From Rhizobium sp. Leaf371 (GTDB lineage Bacteria; Pseudomonadota; Alphaproteobacteria; Rhizobiales; Rhizobiaceae): a DNA stretch of 64,000 bases. Location of the stretch: assembly GCF_001424045.1 (NCBI RefSeq), contig NZ_LMQB01000027.1, forward strand, positions 1-64,000, written 5' to 3'. Every line of letters starts with the position of its first letter. Position 1 is the stretch's first letter. The position numbers and the translations under genes were made by a program. Under the pieces are notes generated by a model that was not told the DNA's origin, did no database searches, and saw nothing but the letters and a program-made list of their open reading frames with translations. This document shows, one piece after another, positions 35,458 to 44,499 of this stretch.

Positions 35458-35763
35458 ATGTCCGCCAAGATTTACCGTCCCGCCAAGACCGCGATGCAGT
35501 CCGGCAAGGCCAAGACCAATCTTTGGGTGCTCGAATTCGATCAGGAAACGCCGCGCACGATCGATCCGATGATGGGTTATACGAGTTCGGTCGATACGCG
35601 CCAGCAGGTCAAGCTGACCTTCGAAAGCGCAGAAGCGGCCGTCGCCTATGCCGAACGCAACGGCATCGAGTATCGTGTCATCGCACCGAAGGACCCAACC
35701 CGGAAGAACGTCTCCTACAGCGACAACTTCCGCTACAGCCGCATGCAGCCCTGGACGCACTGA
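35458..35763 (+). CDS. ETC complex I subunit, NDUFS4-like
   Basis: 101 residues matching the conserved region of the mitochondrial complex I accessory subunit NDUFS4 (18-kDa): KIYRPAKTAMQSGKAKTNLW at the start, then FDQETPRTIDPMMGYTSS and the C-terminal FRYSRMQPWTH. In alphaproteobacteria this protein is an accessory subunit of NADH:quinone oxidoreductase, encoded away from the nuo operon as here. GAGG precedes the ATG. A palindromic GCCGGC-AGA-GCCGGC segment at 35417-35431 lies in its leader. Confidence 0.9.
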   Translation: MSAKIYRPAKTAMQSGKAKTNLWVLEFDQETPRTIDPMMGYTSSVDTRQQVKLTFESAEAAVAYAERNGIEYRVIAPKDPTRKNVSYSDNFRYSRMQPWTH

Positions 35764-35808
35764 CACGGGACGTACCTAAACCACCCGCGCCGCACAAGCA
35801 GCGCCACC

Positions 35809-35885
<77 letters not shown>

Positions 35886-35998
35886 GACTTTCCACCTGCG
35901 TTTGCACGCATCGCGCCGCTGAGCGGCGAGCACGTTAAAATTTCATCACATCAGGGGTGCGTGGGCCGGCCCTCAGTCGGGCTTGGCTGTCGGACTTG

Positions 35999-36487
35999 TC
36001 AGTCGGGCTTGGCGGCGGGCAGCGTTGCCGGCAGGTTTACCTGCGCTCCGGGCGTGATCGCCAGTTTTCTCGCCGTGCCGGCGTTGAGTTCGACGACGTA
36101 GGCGACGGGGACGCGAGAATCGATGATGGTTTCGGATTGGGGGACGGCGTTCTGGTGGACCGTTTCGACCTTGCCGCTTTTCGACAGGAAGAGCATGTCG
36201 AGCGGCAGGAACGTGTTCTTCATCCACATCATCACGGGACGCGTCTGAGCGAAATCGAACAGCATGCCGTGATCGGCGGCCATCTCGCGTCGATACATCA
36301 GGCCCTGTGCACGCTGATCGCTTTTAACGGCCAGCTCCACTGTAAAGGCGTGTGTCTTGCCATCGAGCGTCCTGATGGTGAGCGGCGCCTTTTCGAAGGC
36401 GACGTCTGCCGCCCCCGCTGGAAGGGCGGCACCCAGGATGGCGGCGGCAAAGAGGACGCTGCGCGCAGCCTGACGCAGGCTCAGCAT
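35999..36487 (-). CDS. DUF192 domain-containing exported protein
   Basis: 162 residues with a signal peptide ending LPAGAA near residue 26. The DUF192 core is visible: AQGLMYRREMAADHGMLFDF, MMWMKNTFLPLDMLFL and VAYVVELNAGTARKLAI. The family has a compact periplasmic beta-fold and unknown function. The gene end carries a 15-base direct repeat (TCAGTCGGGCTTGGC at 35972 and 35999), which spans its stop. It follows the cold-shock gene on the same strand by 10 bases and so is probably co-transcribed. Confidence 0.88.
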   Translation of the reverse strand: MLSLRQAARSVLFAAAILGAALPAGAADVAFEKAPLTIRTLDGKTHAFTVELAVKSDQRAQGLMYRREMAADHGMLFDFAQTRPVMMWMKNTFLPLDMLFLSKSGKVETVHQNAVPQSETIIDSRVPVAYVVELNAGTARKLAITPGAQVNLPATLPAAKPD

Positions 36488-36497
36488 TGCTCGACCA

Positions 36498-37076
36498 TCA
36501 ATGTGCGCGGCCTGTGGGTGCGGGTACGTCGGGGTGGATTTCCGCGGCCATCAGACCCTTGTCGCCATCGCCGAAGCGCACGAGGACGGTCTGGCCGGGG
36601 CGGAGCTCGGTGAGGCCGAAGCGGCGCAGGGTTTCCATGTGGATGAAAATGTCTTCCGTGCCGTCGCCGCGCGTCAGGAAGCCGAAGCCCTTGGTGCGGT
36701 TGAACCATTTGACGAGCACGCGCTCGAGCCCACTGGTCGGCGTCACCTGGACATGCGTCTTCACCGGCGGCAGCTGCGATGGGTGAATGGCCGTGGACTG
36801 GTCCATCGAGAGGATGCGGAACGCCTGGTAGCCGCGATCGCGCTTCTGGATCAGCGCGACGATGCGGGCGCCTTCGAGGACCGTCTGGTAGCCGTCGCGG
36901 CGCAGGCAGGTCACGTGCAGCAGAACATCCTGCATGCCATTGTCGGGAATGATGAAGCCGAAGCCCTTGGCGACGTCGAACCACTTGATGACACCGGTGA
37001 TCTCGACCAGATCGAGCGCGTCCCCGCCAAAATCCTCTTCTGGTGCGACATCTTTCGCCGAAATCCTGTCCACCAT
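36498..37076 (-). CDS. Double cold-shock-domain protein
   Basis: 192 residues with two CspA-like domains: VIKWFDVAKGFGFIIPDNG near 29-47 and VKWFNRTKGFGFLTRGDG near 120-137, both carrying the RNP1-like KGFGFI/L motif that binds single-stranded RNA or DNA. The second domain also has DIFIHMETL. This two-domain form is common in Rhizobiales; a role as RNA chaperone in cold or stationary phase is the expected function. A near-perfect inverted repeat lies upstream at 37116-37144. Confidence 0.9.
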   Translation of the reverse strand: MVDRISAKDVAPEEDFGGDALDLVEITGVIKWFDVAKGFGFIIPDNGMQDVLLHVTCLRRDGYQTVLEGARIVALIQKRDRGYQAFRILSMDQSTAIHPSQLPPVKTHVQVTPTSGLERVLVKWFNRTKGFGFLTRGDGTEDIFIHMETLRRFGLTELRPGQTVLVRFGDGDKGLMAAEIHPDVPAPTGRAH

Positions 37077-37115
37077 AATCTGCCAGCCCCTCGAATACGC
37101 ATCACGATTGCTGCG

Positions 37116-37144
37116 GTTAACTGATTCTTGAGCATCAGATTAAC
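37116..37144. promoter_or_regulatory. Inverted repeat upstream of the cold-shock gene
   Basis: GTTAACTGAT (37116-37125) and ATCAGATTAAC (37134-37144) are complementary except for one extra base. TTAA-N7-TTGA at 37117-37131 is one base from a CtrA site. It sits in the gap between the divergent cold-shock and glyoxalase genes and could be an operator for either. Confidence 0.35.
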
Positions 37145-37272
37145 ATCGTCCCGCTGCCTTTGGGCAAGTCCCCGGGACGAAATTTGCCGCTATCGGTAAG
37201 CTATGGCTCCAGCCTTGTGTCTGGCTGTCGCAGCGCTAGATAGGAGGCTGAACAACAGGAGAGAGGGCTATC

Positions 37273-37713
37273 ATGCGTTATCTGCACACCATGGTTCGGG
37301 TTAAGGACCTTGATCAGGCACTGCATTTTTACGGCACACTGTTCGGACTGCAAGAGGTGCGCCGGACGGAAAATGAAAAAGGGCGTTTCACGCTCGTCTT
37401 CCTGGCCGCGCCGGGTGACATCGACCATGCGCAGGCCCGCCTTTCGCCCTGTCTGGAACTGACCTACAACTGGGATACCGAGGACTACACGGGCGGACGC
37501 AATTTCGGACATCTTGCCTACGAGGTCGACGATATCTACGCCCTCTGCCAGAAGCTGATGGATTCCGGCGTCACGATCAACCGCCCGCCCCGCGACGGCA
37601 ACATGGCTTTCGTGCGCTCGCCGGACGGGATTTCCATCGAAATCCTGCAGAAGGGCGCAGCGCTCGCACCGCAAGAGCCCTGGTCGTCGATGGAGAACAC
37701 CGGCGCCTGGTGA
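37273..37713 (+). CDS. gloA: Lactoylglutathione lyase (glyoxalase I), VOC family
   Basis: 146-residue metal enzyme that isomerises the hemithioacetal of methylglyoxal and glutathione. Metal ligands fit the family: His5 in RYLHTMVRV, Glu in LELTYNWD, His in [11 protein letters not shown] and Glu in ISIEILQKG. Length is as in bacterial GloA. AGGAGAGAGGG precedes the ATG. It is divergent from the cold-shock gene and monocistronic. Confidence 0.93.
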   Translation: MRYLHTMVRVKDLDQALHFYGTLFGLQEVRRTENEKGRFTLVFLAAPGDIDHAQARLSPCLELTYNWDTEDYTGGRNFGHLAYEVDDIYALCQKLMDSGVTINRPPRDGNMAFVRSPDGISIEILQKGAALAPQEPWSSMENTGAW

Positions 37714-37906
37714 CGGCGCGCCCAGACATCATCGAGAAGCGAGACCCTGCGGCCGTCGTCAGCGGCGGCTGCAGGGTTATGGCGCAAGCTCCACGCAACG
37801 AGGCTGGCGCATAGATCTCCCACAAAGATCGGTCCGGACAAGCGTCGCCGGGAATCGGCCATGATGGCGCGATCCTGCCCCTTGCCGTCGATCGGGAGAT
37901 GCAGCG

Positions 37907-39115
37907 TTGCGATACGGCCCCTCGTCCAAACCTCTTTTCGTCAGCGTGGCGTCCGCTGTTCTCGCCGCCGGCCTTCTGGCAGGCTGCGTCACGGGCAAGC
38001 CTGTCGCAGATCAGCTCGTTGAGGGCGTGACGCCACCCGAAATCGGCGAAACGGACGTTCCCGTCGTCGCCTCGGGACCGGCGTCCGAATCCGTGCCCCC
38101 CACTCAAGTCGCAGGCGCATCCGCTGCACGGCAACCCGAATCTCAGGCGCAGGCCGCCGGCGCGGAGCCGGGCGCCATCGTCATGCAGGGCACAGGCTTG
38201 CAGGCGACGTCGAGCAGCATTTTCTCGGTCGGAGGTGCAGGCGGCGCAGCGGCAGGCACTTCGCCGATATCGGGCGGGGGATCTTCGCCGGCGAGCCTTT
38301 TCCGTGCCGCTCCTCAAAGTCAAAGCACGCCGTTGCCTCTGGCAGAGCAGACGCTGCCGCTCCAGTCCTCGGATGCGGGCTACCCGGCTCAAGGCGCGGT
38401 TGCGCCTACGGCTGCGGGCGAGAGGCCGGCCGAAGTGGCCCTGGCAAGCCTGAAGCCTTCAGCGGCGCCGCAGCCCGCAGGCAACCCGGAAACAACCGCA
38501 TCGCTGATCGGGCTCTTCGGACCGGCGCGGGCAGCCGCTGCTGCCGTCGCGCCCGGCGAAAAAGGCAAGCCGGCTAACAAACCGGCTCTCTCCGCGATGG
38601 CAGGGATGGCTCCGCAGCAGGCAGCAGCCCTCAGCTACACCGCCCTGCCCGGCATTCGGGCGCGCTCCATGTTCGCGACCGTCGATGACACGGCCGAGAA
38701 TCATGACGATGCCAGCCCCAAGGTCCAGATGGCCTCGCTGTCCGGGCTCGCACGCCTGGCACCGAGCGGGCTTCTTCTCCAGACGGAGACCGTGGAGACC
38801 GGCTGCTTCCAGCCGAAATTGCTCAACATCCTGAAGTCGGTGGAACGGCATTTCGGCAAGAAAGTGCTCGTCACGTCGGGGCGGCGCAGCCTCAGCCACA
38901 ATATCAAGGTCGGTGGACGACCGCAGTCGCGGCACCTGACCTGCGAAGCCGCCGACATACAGGTGGCAGGCGTCAGCAAGTGGGACGTCGCCACCTTCCT
39001 GCGCGGCACGGAAGGGCGCGGCGGTGTCGGCACCTATTGCCACACGCAGTCGGTTCATATCGACATCGGACCGCAGCGCGACTGGAACTGGGCGTGCGGG
39101 CCAAGAGATGCATAA
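37907..39115 (+). CDS. Lipoprotein with C-terminal peptidase M15 (YcbK-like) domain
   Basis: 402 residues starting at a TTG that has GGGAGA 7 bases upstream; the nearby ATG at 37899 is out of frame. The lipobox is L-A-G-C with Cys27. A long Ala/Pro/Ser-rich linker of about 250 residues follows. The C-terminal 120 residues form an M15-type zinc carboxypeptidase domain: VLVTSGRRSLSHN, SRHLTCEAADIQ (His and Asp ligands) and SVHIDIGPQRDW (His ligand). It probably trims peptidoglycan while anchored to a membrane, with the linker spanning the periplasm. Confidence 0.82.
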   Translation: MRYGPSSKPLFVSVASAVLAAGLLAGCVTGKPVADQLVEGVTPPEIGETDVPVVASGPASESVPPTQVAGASAARQPESQAQAAGAEPGAIVMQGTGLQATSSSIFSVGGAGGAAAGTSPISGGGSSPASLFRAAPQSQSTPLPLAEQTLPLQSSDAGYPAQGAVAPTAAGERPAEVALASLKPSAAPQPAGNPETTASLIGLFGPARAAAAAVAPGEKGKPANKPALSAMAGMAPQQAAALSYTALPGIRARSMFATVDDTAENHDDASPKVQMASLSGLARLAPSGLLLQTETVETGCFQPKLLNILKSVERHFGKKVLVTSGRRSLSHNIKVGGRPQSRHLTCEAADIQVAGVSKWDVATFLRGTEGRGGVGTYCHTQSVHIDIGPQRDWNWACGPRDA

Positions 39116-39200
39116 CTCTATGATTTGACGTTATTTTCCTTCCTTCGCATCCACACCCTCCACAGGTTTCAAATTTTTGCGACAAAATGACATTTGCTGC

Positions 39201-39229
39201 TTGCGGTCCTGAAAACCGCTGACTATAAG
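39201..39229 (+). promoter_or_regulatory. Promoter of the first tRNA-Glu gene
   Basis: TTGCGG (39201-39206) and TATAAG (39224-39229) are 17 bases apart. The same layout recurs before the second tRNA-Glu copy. Confidence 0.6.
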
Positions 39230-39249
39230 ACGGCCACCGCAAAGCGACT

Positions 39250-39324
39250 GCGCCCTTCGTCTATCGGTTAGGACACCAGATTTTCATTCTGGGAAGAGGG
39301 GTTCGACTCCCCTAGGGCGTACCA
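39250..39324 (+). tRNA. tRNA-Glu (anticodon TTC), copy 1
   Basis: 75 nt, acceptor stem GCGCCCT with AGGGCGT, anticodon loop TTTTCAT containing TTC, T-arm GGTTCGACTCC, encoded CCA. Identical in sequence to copy 2. Confidence 0.96.
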
Positions 39325-39454
39325 CTTTGCGGTCAAAATCTCCCCGACATTGTATGATATATGGCTTTAGCGTTTCGGCGCATCGCATTGATGCGGCTCC
39401 AAAAACGGGCTTGTGAAAGCCGCAATTTTTCCAGGTCCTCATGCGTTTTTCCCC

Positions 39455-39483
39455 TTGCCTCCGGCTAATCCTCAGCCTATAAG
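39455..39483 (+). promoter_or_regulatory. Promoter of the second tRNA-Glu gene
   Basis: TTGCCT (39455-39460) and TATAAG (39478-39483) with 17 bases between; the bases after the -10 (CGGCCACC) resemble those of copy 1. Confidence 0.6.
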
Positions 39484-39499
39484 CCGGCCACCAGCGAAT

Positions 39500-39574
39500 G
39501 CGCCCTTCGTCTATCGGTTAGGACACCAGATTTTCATTCTGGGAAGAGGGGTTCGACTCCCCTAGGGCGTACCA
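39500..39574 (+). tRNA. tRNA-Glu (anticodon TTC), copy 2
   Basis: 75 nt, identical to the gene at 39250-39324 and 250 bases away. It has its own promoter-like sequence, so the pair looks like a tandem duplication that included the -10 region. Confidence 0.96.
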
Positions 39575-39691
39575 CCTGGCTCCTCCCCCCACTTGTATTT
39601 CGTTAACATCCGGTCGTTCGCGGTCGCATCCGCCGTTTTCCGGGATGTTGAGACCTCTCTCCACCCGTCATCGTCTGCTAACACCAGCGCT

Positions 39692-41518
39692 CTATAAAGC
39701 GCGGGCGGCGTCGATGATTCTGAGCTGTACCCGGCGCGTGCCCTGCCAGATATCGGCAGAGAGGCTGCCCGCAAGGTGGACGGTCATGCCGCGTGCGGCG
39801 AGAAGAAAGTCGCCGAGAGGCGTCTGAAAGGCGCGGAAGGCGATCGCGTCCAGCCGCGCGCCGTCCTGCCCCTCGACGGTCACCTTCACATGGTCCGTTC
39901 CGATCTGCCGGACGTCGCGCACCCGATGCGCGGGAATGGCGAAGATCGGCTGCGGATGACCGGAGCCATAGGGGCCCGCCTGCTCCAGCCGATCGATCAG
40001 GTCGACCGTGGCGCCGGAGGCCGCCAGTGCGCCGTCGATCTTGACGGTTTCGGCCGCCACGAGATCGTGCACGGTGCGGGCTGCGCGTTCCTCGAGAAAA
40101 TGCCGCAGGCGCCCGAGATTGGCGCGCTCGACCGTCAGGCCCGCCGCCATGGCATGGCCACCACCCTTGACCAGAAGTCCCTCCTCGACAGCCGCGCGAA
40201 TGACCTTGCCGATGTCGAAGCCGGCGATGGAGCGACCGGAGCCGGTTCCCCGGCCGTTGAGATCGAAGGAGATGGCAAAGGCGGGGCGACGAAAACTTTC
40301 CTTCAGGCGGGCTGCGAGAAGACCCACGATCCCGGGGTGCCAGTTCTCGCGCGCCGTGACGATGACCGAGGCACCGTCGCCATTGCCATATTCGGCCAGG
40401 GCCTCGGCCTGCGCCTCCATCAGCATCACCTGCTCGATCGCCTGGCGCTCGCGGTTCAGTTCATCCAGCCGGGCGGCGATGGCGTCGGCCTCGTTGGCAT
40501 CATCCAGCGTCAAGAGGCGGCTGCCGAGCGCGGCATCGCCGATGCGACCACCGGCATTGATGCGGGGTCCGACGAGAAATCCGAAGTGATAGGGCGTGAC
40601 GGGCCCGCTGAGGCCGGCCTTGCGGAAGAGTGCCGCCAGCCCGGGGTTCTTCATGTGGCGGGCGGCAATCAATCCCTTGACGACATAGGCCCGGTTCAAC
40701 CCCTTCAAGGGCACGACGTCGCAGACCGTCGCGAGCGCGACGATGTCGAGATGGGAAAGAAGATCGAAGCTCCCGGCCCGCAGATCGCCGCGCTCGCGCA
40801 GGACACGCAGCAGATTGACGAGCACCAGCATGACGACGCCGGCCGCACAGAGATGGCCCTGCCCCGACAGATCGTCCTCGCGGTTGGGATTGACCAGCGC
40901 GACGGCCGGCGGCAGTTCGCCGGAGACCTGATGGTGGTCGATGACGACGACGTCCACGCCGCGCTCCTGCGCCCGCCGCAGCGACTCATGGCTCGTGGAG
41001 CCGCAATCGACGGTGACGATCAGGCCGGCGCCATTGTCGATCAATTTGTCGATGGCGGACGCGTTCGGGCCGTAGCCTTCAAAAATCCGGTCGGGAATAT
41101 AAATCTCCGCCGTCACGTCGAAATGGGTGAGCAGACGATAGAGGATGGCGGACGATGCGGCGCCGTCGACGTCATAGTCACCGAAGATGGCGACGCGTTC
41201 CCGACGGGCGATCGCATCGGCGATCCGGATCGCCGCTTTGCGGCAGTCGGTCAGCGTGTCGGGGTCCGGCATCAGGCTGCGGATGGTCGGATCGAGGAAG
41301 GCGATCGCATCTTCCTGCTGGACACCCCGTCCGGCCAACACACGCGCGATGAGATCGGGAAGACCGTGGACCTGGCTGATCGCCAAGGCGCGGTTCTGGC
41401 CTGCCTGATCGAGCCGCGACACCCAGCGCTGGCCCGTGATCGACGTCTCGACACCCAGAAACGCGCGCGGAACCGGATCCGGAAGCTCGCTCATGAGCCG
41501 CCGTTCCCATGGAACCAT
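39692..41518 (-). CDS. recJ: Single-stranded-DNA-specific exonuclease RecJ
   Basis: 608-residue 5'-3' single-strand exonuclease of recombination and mismatch repair. The DHH phosphoesterase motifs are present: IFGDYDVDGAASSA near residue 110, VTVDCGS, VVVIDHHQ near 195; the DHHA1 domain carries GGGHAMAAGL. The ATG at 41518 is preceded by GGAAGG at good spacing; an internal ATG at 41494 is possible. It lies 39 bases after hom on the same strand and may be co-transcribed with it. Confidence 0.95.
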   Translation of the reverse strand: MVPWERRLMSELPDPVPRAFLGVETSITGQRWVSRLDQAGQNRALAISQVHGLPDLIARVLAGRGVQQEDAIAFLDPTIRSLMPDPDTLTDCRKAAIRIADAIARRERVAIFGDYDVDGAASSAILYRLLTHFDVTAEIYIPDRIFEGYGPNASAIDKLIDNGAGLIVTVDCGSTSHESLRRAQERGVDVVVIDHHQVSGELPPAVALVNPNREDDLSGQGHLCAAGVVMLVLVNLLRVLRERGDLRAGSFDLLSHLDIVALATVCDVVPLKGLNRAYVVKGLIAARHMKNPGLAALFRKAGLSGPVTPYHFGFLVGPRINAGGRIGDAALGSRLLTLDDANEADAIAARLDELNRERQAIEQVMLMEAQAEALAEYGNGDGASVIVTARENWHPGIVGLLAARLKESFRRPAFAISFDLNGRGTGSGRSIAGFDIGKVIRAAVEEGLLVKGGGHAMAAGLTVERANLGRLRHFLEERAARTVHDLVAAETVKIDGALAASGATVDLIDRLEQAGPYGSGHPQPIFAIPAHRVRDVRQIGTDHVKVTVEGQDGARLDAIAFRAFQTPLGDFLLAARGMTVHLAGSLSADIWQGTRRVQLRIIDAARAL

Positions 41519-41557
41519 GGACGGCCTTCCGACACTGCGGGCAAGACGGCGCCGATA

Positions 41558-42883
41558 TCAGTAATCCTTCGGACGCTCGATGCGGATGACCTGCGGTTCG
41601 CCAACGAGGTAGCCCTCGCCCTTGATCGTGGCGACGGCATCGCGCACCGAGTGCTCGGCCGTCGCATGCGTCACGAGAATGATCGTCTGGGGCTTGCCCG
41701 TTTCCTGCGTATGCTTGGAATGCTGCATGATCGATTCCAGCGAGATGCCGTTTTCCGCCATGCAGGATGCGATGCTGGCAAACACGCCGGCGCGATCGAT
41801 CACCTTCAGCCGGATGAAATAGCCGCCTTCATGGCTCTGGATCTGCGCACGCGTGTAGGGAATCAACGCATCGACCGGTCGGCCGAACGCCGGCACATGC
41901 TGCGCGCCGGGGCGGCTCTTGGCGATGTCGGCGATATCGCCGAGCACCGCGGACGCCGTCGCATTGCCGCCTGCCCCGGGGCCGACCATCAGAAGTTCGC
42001 CGAGAATATCGGACTCGATCGCCACCGCATTGGTGACGCCGTCGACCTGCGCGATGACGGAATCGAACGGCACCATGGTCGGGTGAACGCGCTGCTCGAT
42101 GCCGCCGCTGCTGGTGCGCTGGGCAACGCCGAGCAACTTGATTCGATAGCCGAGATCGGCTGCCGCCTGGATGTCCTCGATCGAGATATTGGTGATGCCT
42201 TCGAGATAGATATCGTCCGCCGCAATGGCGGTGCCGAAGGCGAGGCTCGTGAGGATCGACAGCTTGTGGGCCGTGTCGTTGCCCTCGATGTCGAAGGCCG
42301 GGTCCGCCTCGGCATAGCCGAGCCGCTGGGCTTCCTTCAGGCAGGCCTCGAAGCTCAGGCCCTCCTTCTCCATCTTCGTCAGGATGTAGTTGCAGGTGCC
42401 GTTCATGATGCCGTAGACGCGGGCGATCGTATTGCCGGTCATCGATTCGCGCAGCGCCTTGATGACCGGAATGCCGCCCGCCACCGCCGCCTCGTAATTC
42501 AGAAGAGCGCCATTCTTCTCGGCGATGCCGGCAAGCTCGATGCCGTGGGCTGCCAGCAGCGCCTTGTTGGCGGTGACGACGTGGATGCCGCGTGCAAGGG
42601 CTGCCTTGACCGCGGAATAGGCCGGTTCGCCTGCGCCGCCCATCAATTCGACGAAGACGTCCATGTCCGCTTCGGCGGCAAGGCTGCCCGCATCTGCAAA
42701 CCAGAGATCATCGGCAAGCGTGATGCCGCGGTCCTTGGTGCGGTCACGGGCGGTGACGGCCACGACCTCGATCGGCCGACCGCAGGTCGTCGCAAGCGAT
42801 TCGCGGCGTTCGGTGAGGATGCGGACAAGAGAGGCGCCCACGGTGCCCAAGCCCGCAATGCCGATTCTCAGCGCGTCTGCCAT
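41558..42883 (-). CDS. hom: Homoserine dehydrogenase
   Basis: 441 residues; reduces aspartate semialdehyde to homoserine for threonine and methionine. The NAD(P)-binding loop GIAGLGTVGASLV is at the N-terminus, the catalytic region contains GIMNGTCNYILTKM and EADPAFDIEGNDTAHKL, and a C-terminal ACT domain (GVFASIASCMAENGISLESIMQ) suggests feedback by threonine. The ATG at 42883 is better spaced to the upstream AGGA than the one at 42889. It follows the aminotransferase gene by 87 bases. Confidence 0.95.
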   Translation of the reverse strand: MADALRIGIAGLGTVGASLVRILTERRESLATTCGRPIEVVAVTARDRTKDRGITLADDLWFADAGSLAAEADMDVFVELMGGAGEPAYSAVKAALARGIHVVTANKALLAAHGIELAGIAEKNGALLNYEAAVAGGIPVIKALRESMTGNTIARVYGIMNGTCNYILTKMEKEGLSFEACLKEAQRLGYAEADPAFDIEGNDTAHKLSILTSLAFGTAIAADDIYLEGITNISIEDIQAAADLGYRIKLLGVAQRTSSGGIEQRVHPTMVPFDSVIAQVDGVTNAVAIESDILGELLMVGPGAGGNATASAVLGDIADIAKSRPGAQHVPAFGRPVDALIPYTRAQIQSHEGGYFIRLKVIDRAGVFASIASCMAENGISLESIMQHSKHTQETGKPQTIILVTHATAEHSVRDAVATIKGEGYLVGEPQVIRIERPKDY

Positions 42884-42970
42884 ACTCATGATCCTTGCTG
42901 TCTCAAAAATGTCCCGCCGACGCTGCGGCGGGAAGATGTTGTCTTCAGGTGTCAGGCTCGCCGGATACGC

Positions 42971-44188
42971 CTAGCGGCGAGCGTTGAGCGAGATCACGTT
43001 GTGCAGCGTGTCGTCCGCGGTGGACAGGAACTTCTTGAGGTTCCGCGCCGCCTGGCGAATGCGATGCTCGTTCTCGACAAGGGCGATGCGGACATAATCA
43101 TCGCCCTGCTCGCCGAAACCGATGCCGGGGGCGACCGCAATGTCGGCCTTTTCGACCAGCAGCTTGGAAAACTCGAGCGAACCGAGGTGCCGGAATTTCT
43201 CCGGGATCTTGGCCCAGGCGAACATCGTCGCTTCCGGCGGCGGGACCTCGAAGCCGGCCTTGCCGAAGCTTTCGACCAGCACGTCGCGCCGGCGCTTGTA
43301 GACCGCACGAACTTCGGCAATATCGGAGCCGTCACCGTTCAAAGCATGCGTCGCCGCCACCTGGATCGGTGTGAACGCACCATAGTCGAGATAGGATTTC
43401 ACGCGCGTCAGCGCCGAGATCAGGCGCTCGTTGCCAACCGCAAAGCCGATGCGCCAGCCGGGCATGGAGAAGGTCTTCGACATGGAGGTGAACTCGACGG
43501 TGCAATCCATCGCGCCGGGCACTTCGAGAACCGAAGGCGGCGGCGTGTCGCCGAAGTAGATCTCGGAATAGGCGAGGTCCGAGAGGATGACGATGTCGTT
43601 GCGTTTGGCGAAGGCAACGACTTCCTTGTAGAAATCGAGCGTCGCCACATGCGCCGTCGGGTTCGACGGATAGTTGATGATGAGCGCGATGGGCTTCGGG
43701 ATCGAGTGCTTGATCGCCCGCTCGAGCGGCGGGAAGAACGTGTCGTCCGGCTCCACCGAGATGGAGCGAATGACGCCGCCGGTCATCAGGAAGCCGAAGG
43801 CATGGATCGGATAGGTGGGATTCGGGCAGAGCACGACGTCGCCGGGCGCCGTGATGGCCTGGGCCATGTTGGCGAAGCCTTCCTTGGAGCCGAGCGTCGC
43901 GACGACCTGCGTGTCGGGATTGAGCTTCACGCCGAAACGGCGTGCGTAATAGGCAGCCTGTGCCCGGCGCAGACCGGGAATGCCCTTGGACGAGGAATAG
44001 CGGTGGGTGCGGGGATCGCGCACGACTTCGCAGAGTTTGTCGACGATGGCCTGGGGCGTCGGAAGATCGGGATTGCCCATGCCGAGGTCGATAATGTCGG
44101 CGCCACCCGCTCGCGCGCTTGCCTTCAGGCGATTGACCTGTTCGAAGACGTAGGGTGGCAGACGCCGGACTTTATGAAACTCTTCCAT
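42971..44188 (-). CDS. PLP-dependent aminotransferase, AlaC / LL-DAP aminotransferase-like
   Basis: 405-residue class I aminotransferase. The PLP lysine is in TSMSKTFSMPGWRIGF; LGMGNPDLPTP, NYPSNPTAH and SDLAYSEIYF are the other cofactor contacts. Homologues are variously annotated as LL-diaminopimelate aminotransferase or alanine transaminase AlaC. Its place upstream of hom fits amino acid synthesis. The ATG at 44188 (MEEFHKVRRLPPY) follows GGTCAGAGAG; the longer frame is rejected. Confidence 0.9.
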   Translation of the reverse strand: MEEFHKVRRLPPYVFEQVNRLKASARAGGADIIDLGMGNPDLPTPQAIVDKLCEVVRDPRTHRYSSSKGIPGLRRAQAAYYARRFGVKLNPDTQVVATLGSKEGFANMAQAITAPGDVVLCPNPTYPIHAFGFLMTGGVIRSISVEPDDTFFPPLERAIKHSIPKPIALIINYPSNPTAHVATLDFYKEVVAFAKRNDIVILSDLAYSEIYFGDTPPPSVLEVPGAMDCTVEFTSMSKTFSMPGWRIGFAVGNERLISALTRVKSYLDYGAFTPIQVAATHALNGDGSDIAEVRAVYKRRRDVLVESFGKAGFEVPPPEATMFAWAKIPEKFRHLGSLEFSKLLVEKADIAVAPGIGFGEQGDDYVRIALVENEHRIRQAARNLKKFLSTADDTLHNVISLNARR

Positions 44189-44499
44189 CTCTCTGACCTT
44201 GTCCAGAACGCCTGCATCCGGCCGGATGCGCGTGAGGGCGTTCTCTTGATGTAATTTGAACAGCGCATCGGCAAAATGATGGCGCGTTCTCCTGCAGCAT
44301 GCCCGTCGCAGCCTTTCCGAAGCTGGCCTTCGCGAGGGCGAACCGGAAACGTCACGACATCGAGAGATCTGCAAACGTCGCGGCCTCGTTCTACGGCCTG
44401 CAACGGTGCAGCGCGACCGGAAACGCCTTCCGGAAAAGGCTTGATCCACCCCTGGGTCGACGGTCTGGCTTTGCGTCCAATTGCCTCGAAAGGCAAGCC
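44189..44499. other. Intergenic region upstream of the aminotransferase
   Basis: About 310 bases without a supported gene. A perfect hairpin TTGCCT-CGAA-AGGCAA at about 44481-44496 lies just downstream of the lipoprotein gene on the minus strand; no T-run follows. Nothing else stands out. Confidence 0.5.

Noticed and set aside
35972-36013. 15-base direct repeat at the end of the DUF192 gene
   Set aside because: Short and local, spanning the stop codon; probably a replication slippage product without further meaning.
39776-44254. 1492-codon open frame on the plus strand
   Set aside because: It runs antisense through recJ, hom and the aminotransferase, all with clear motifs. The frame is open only because of the high GC third positions of those genes.
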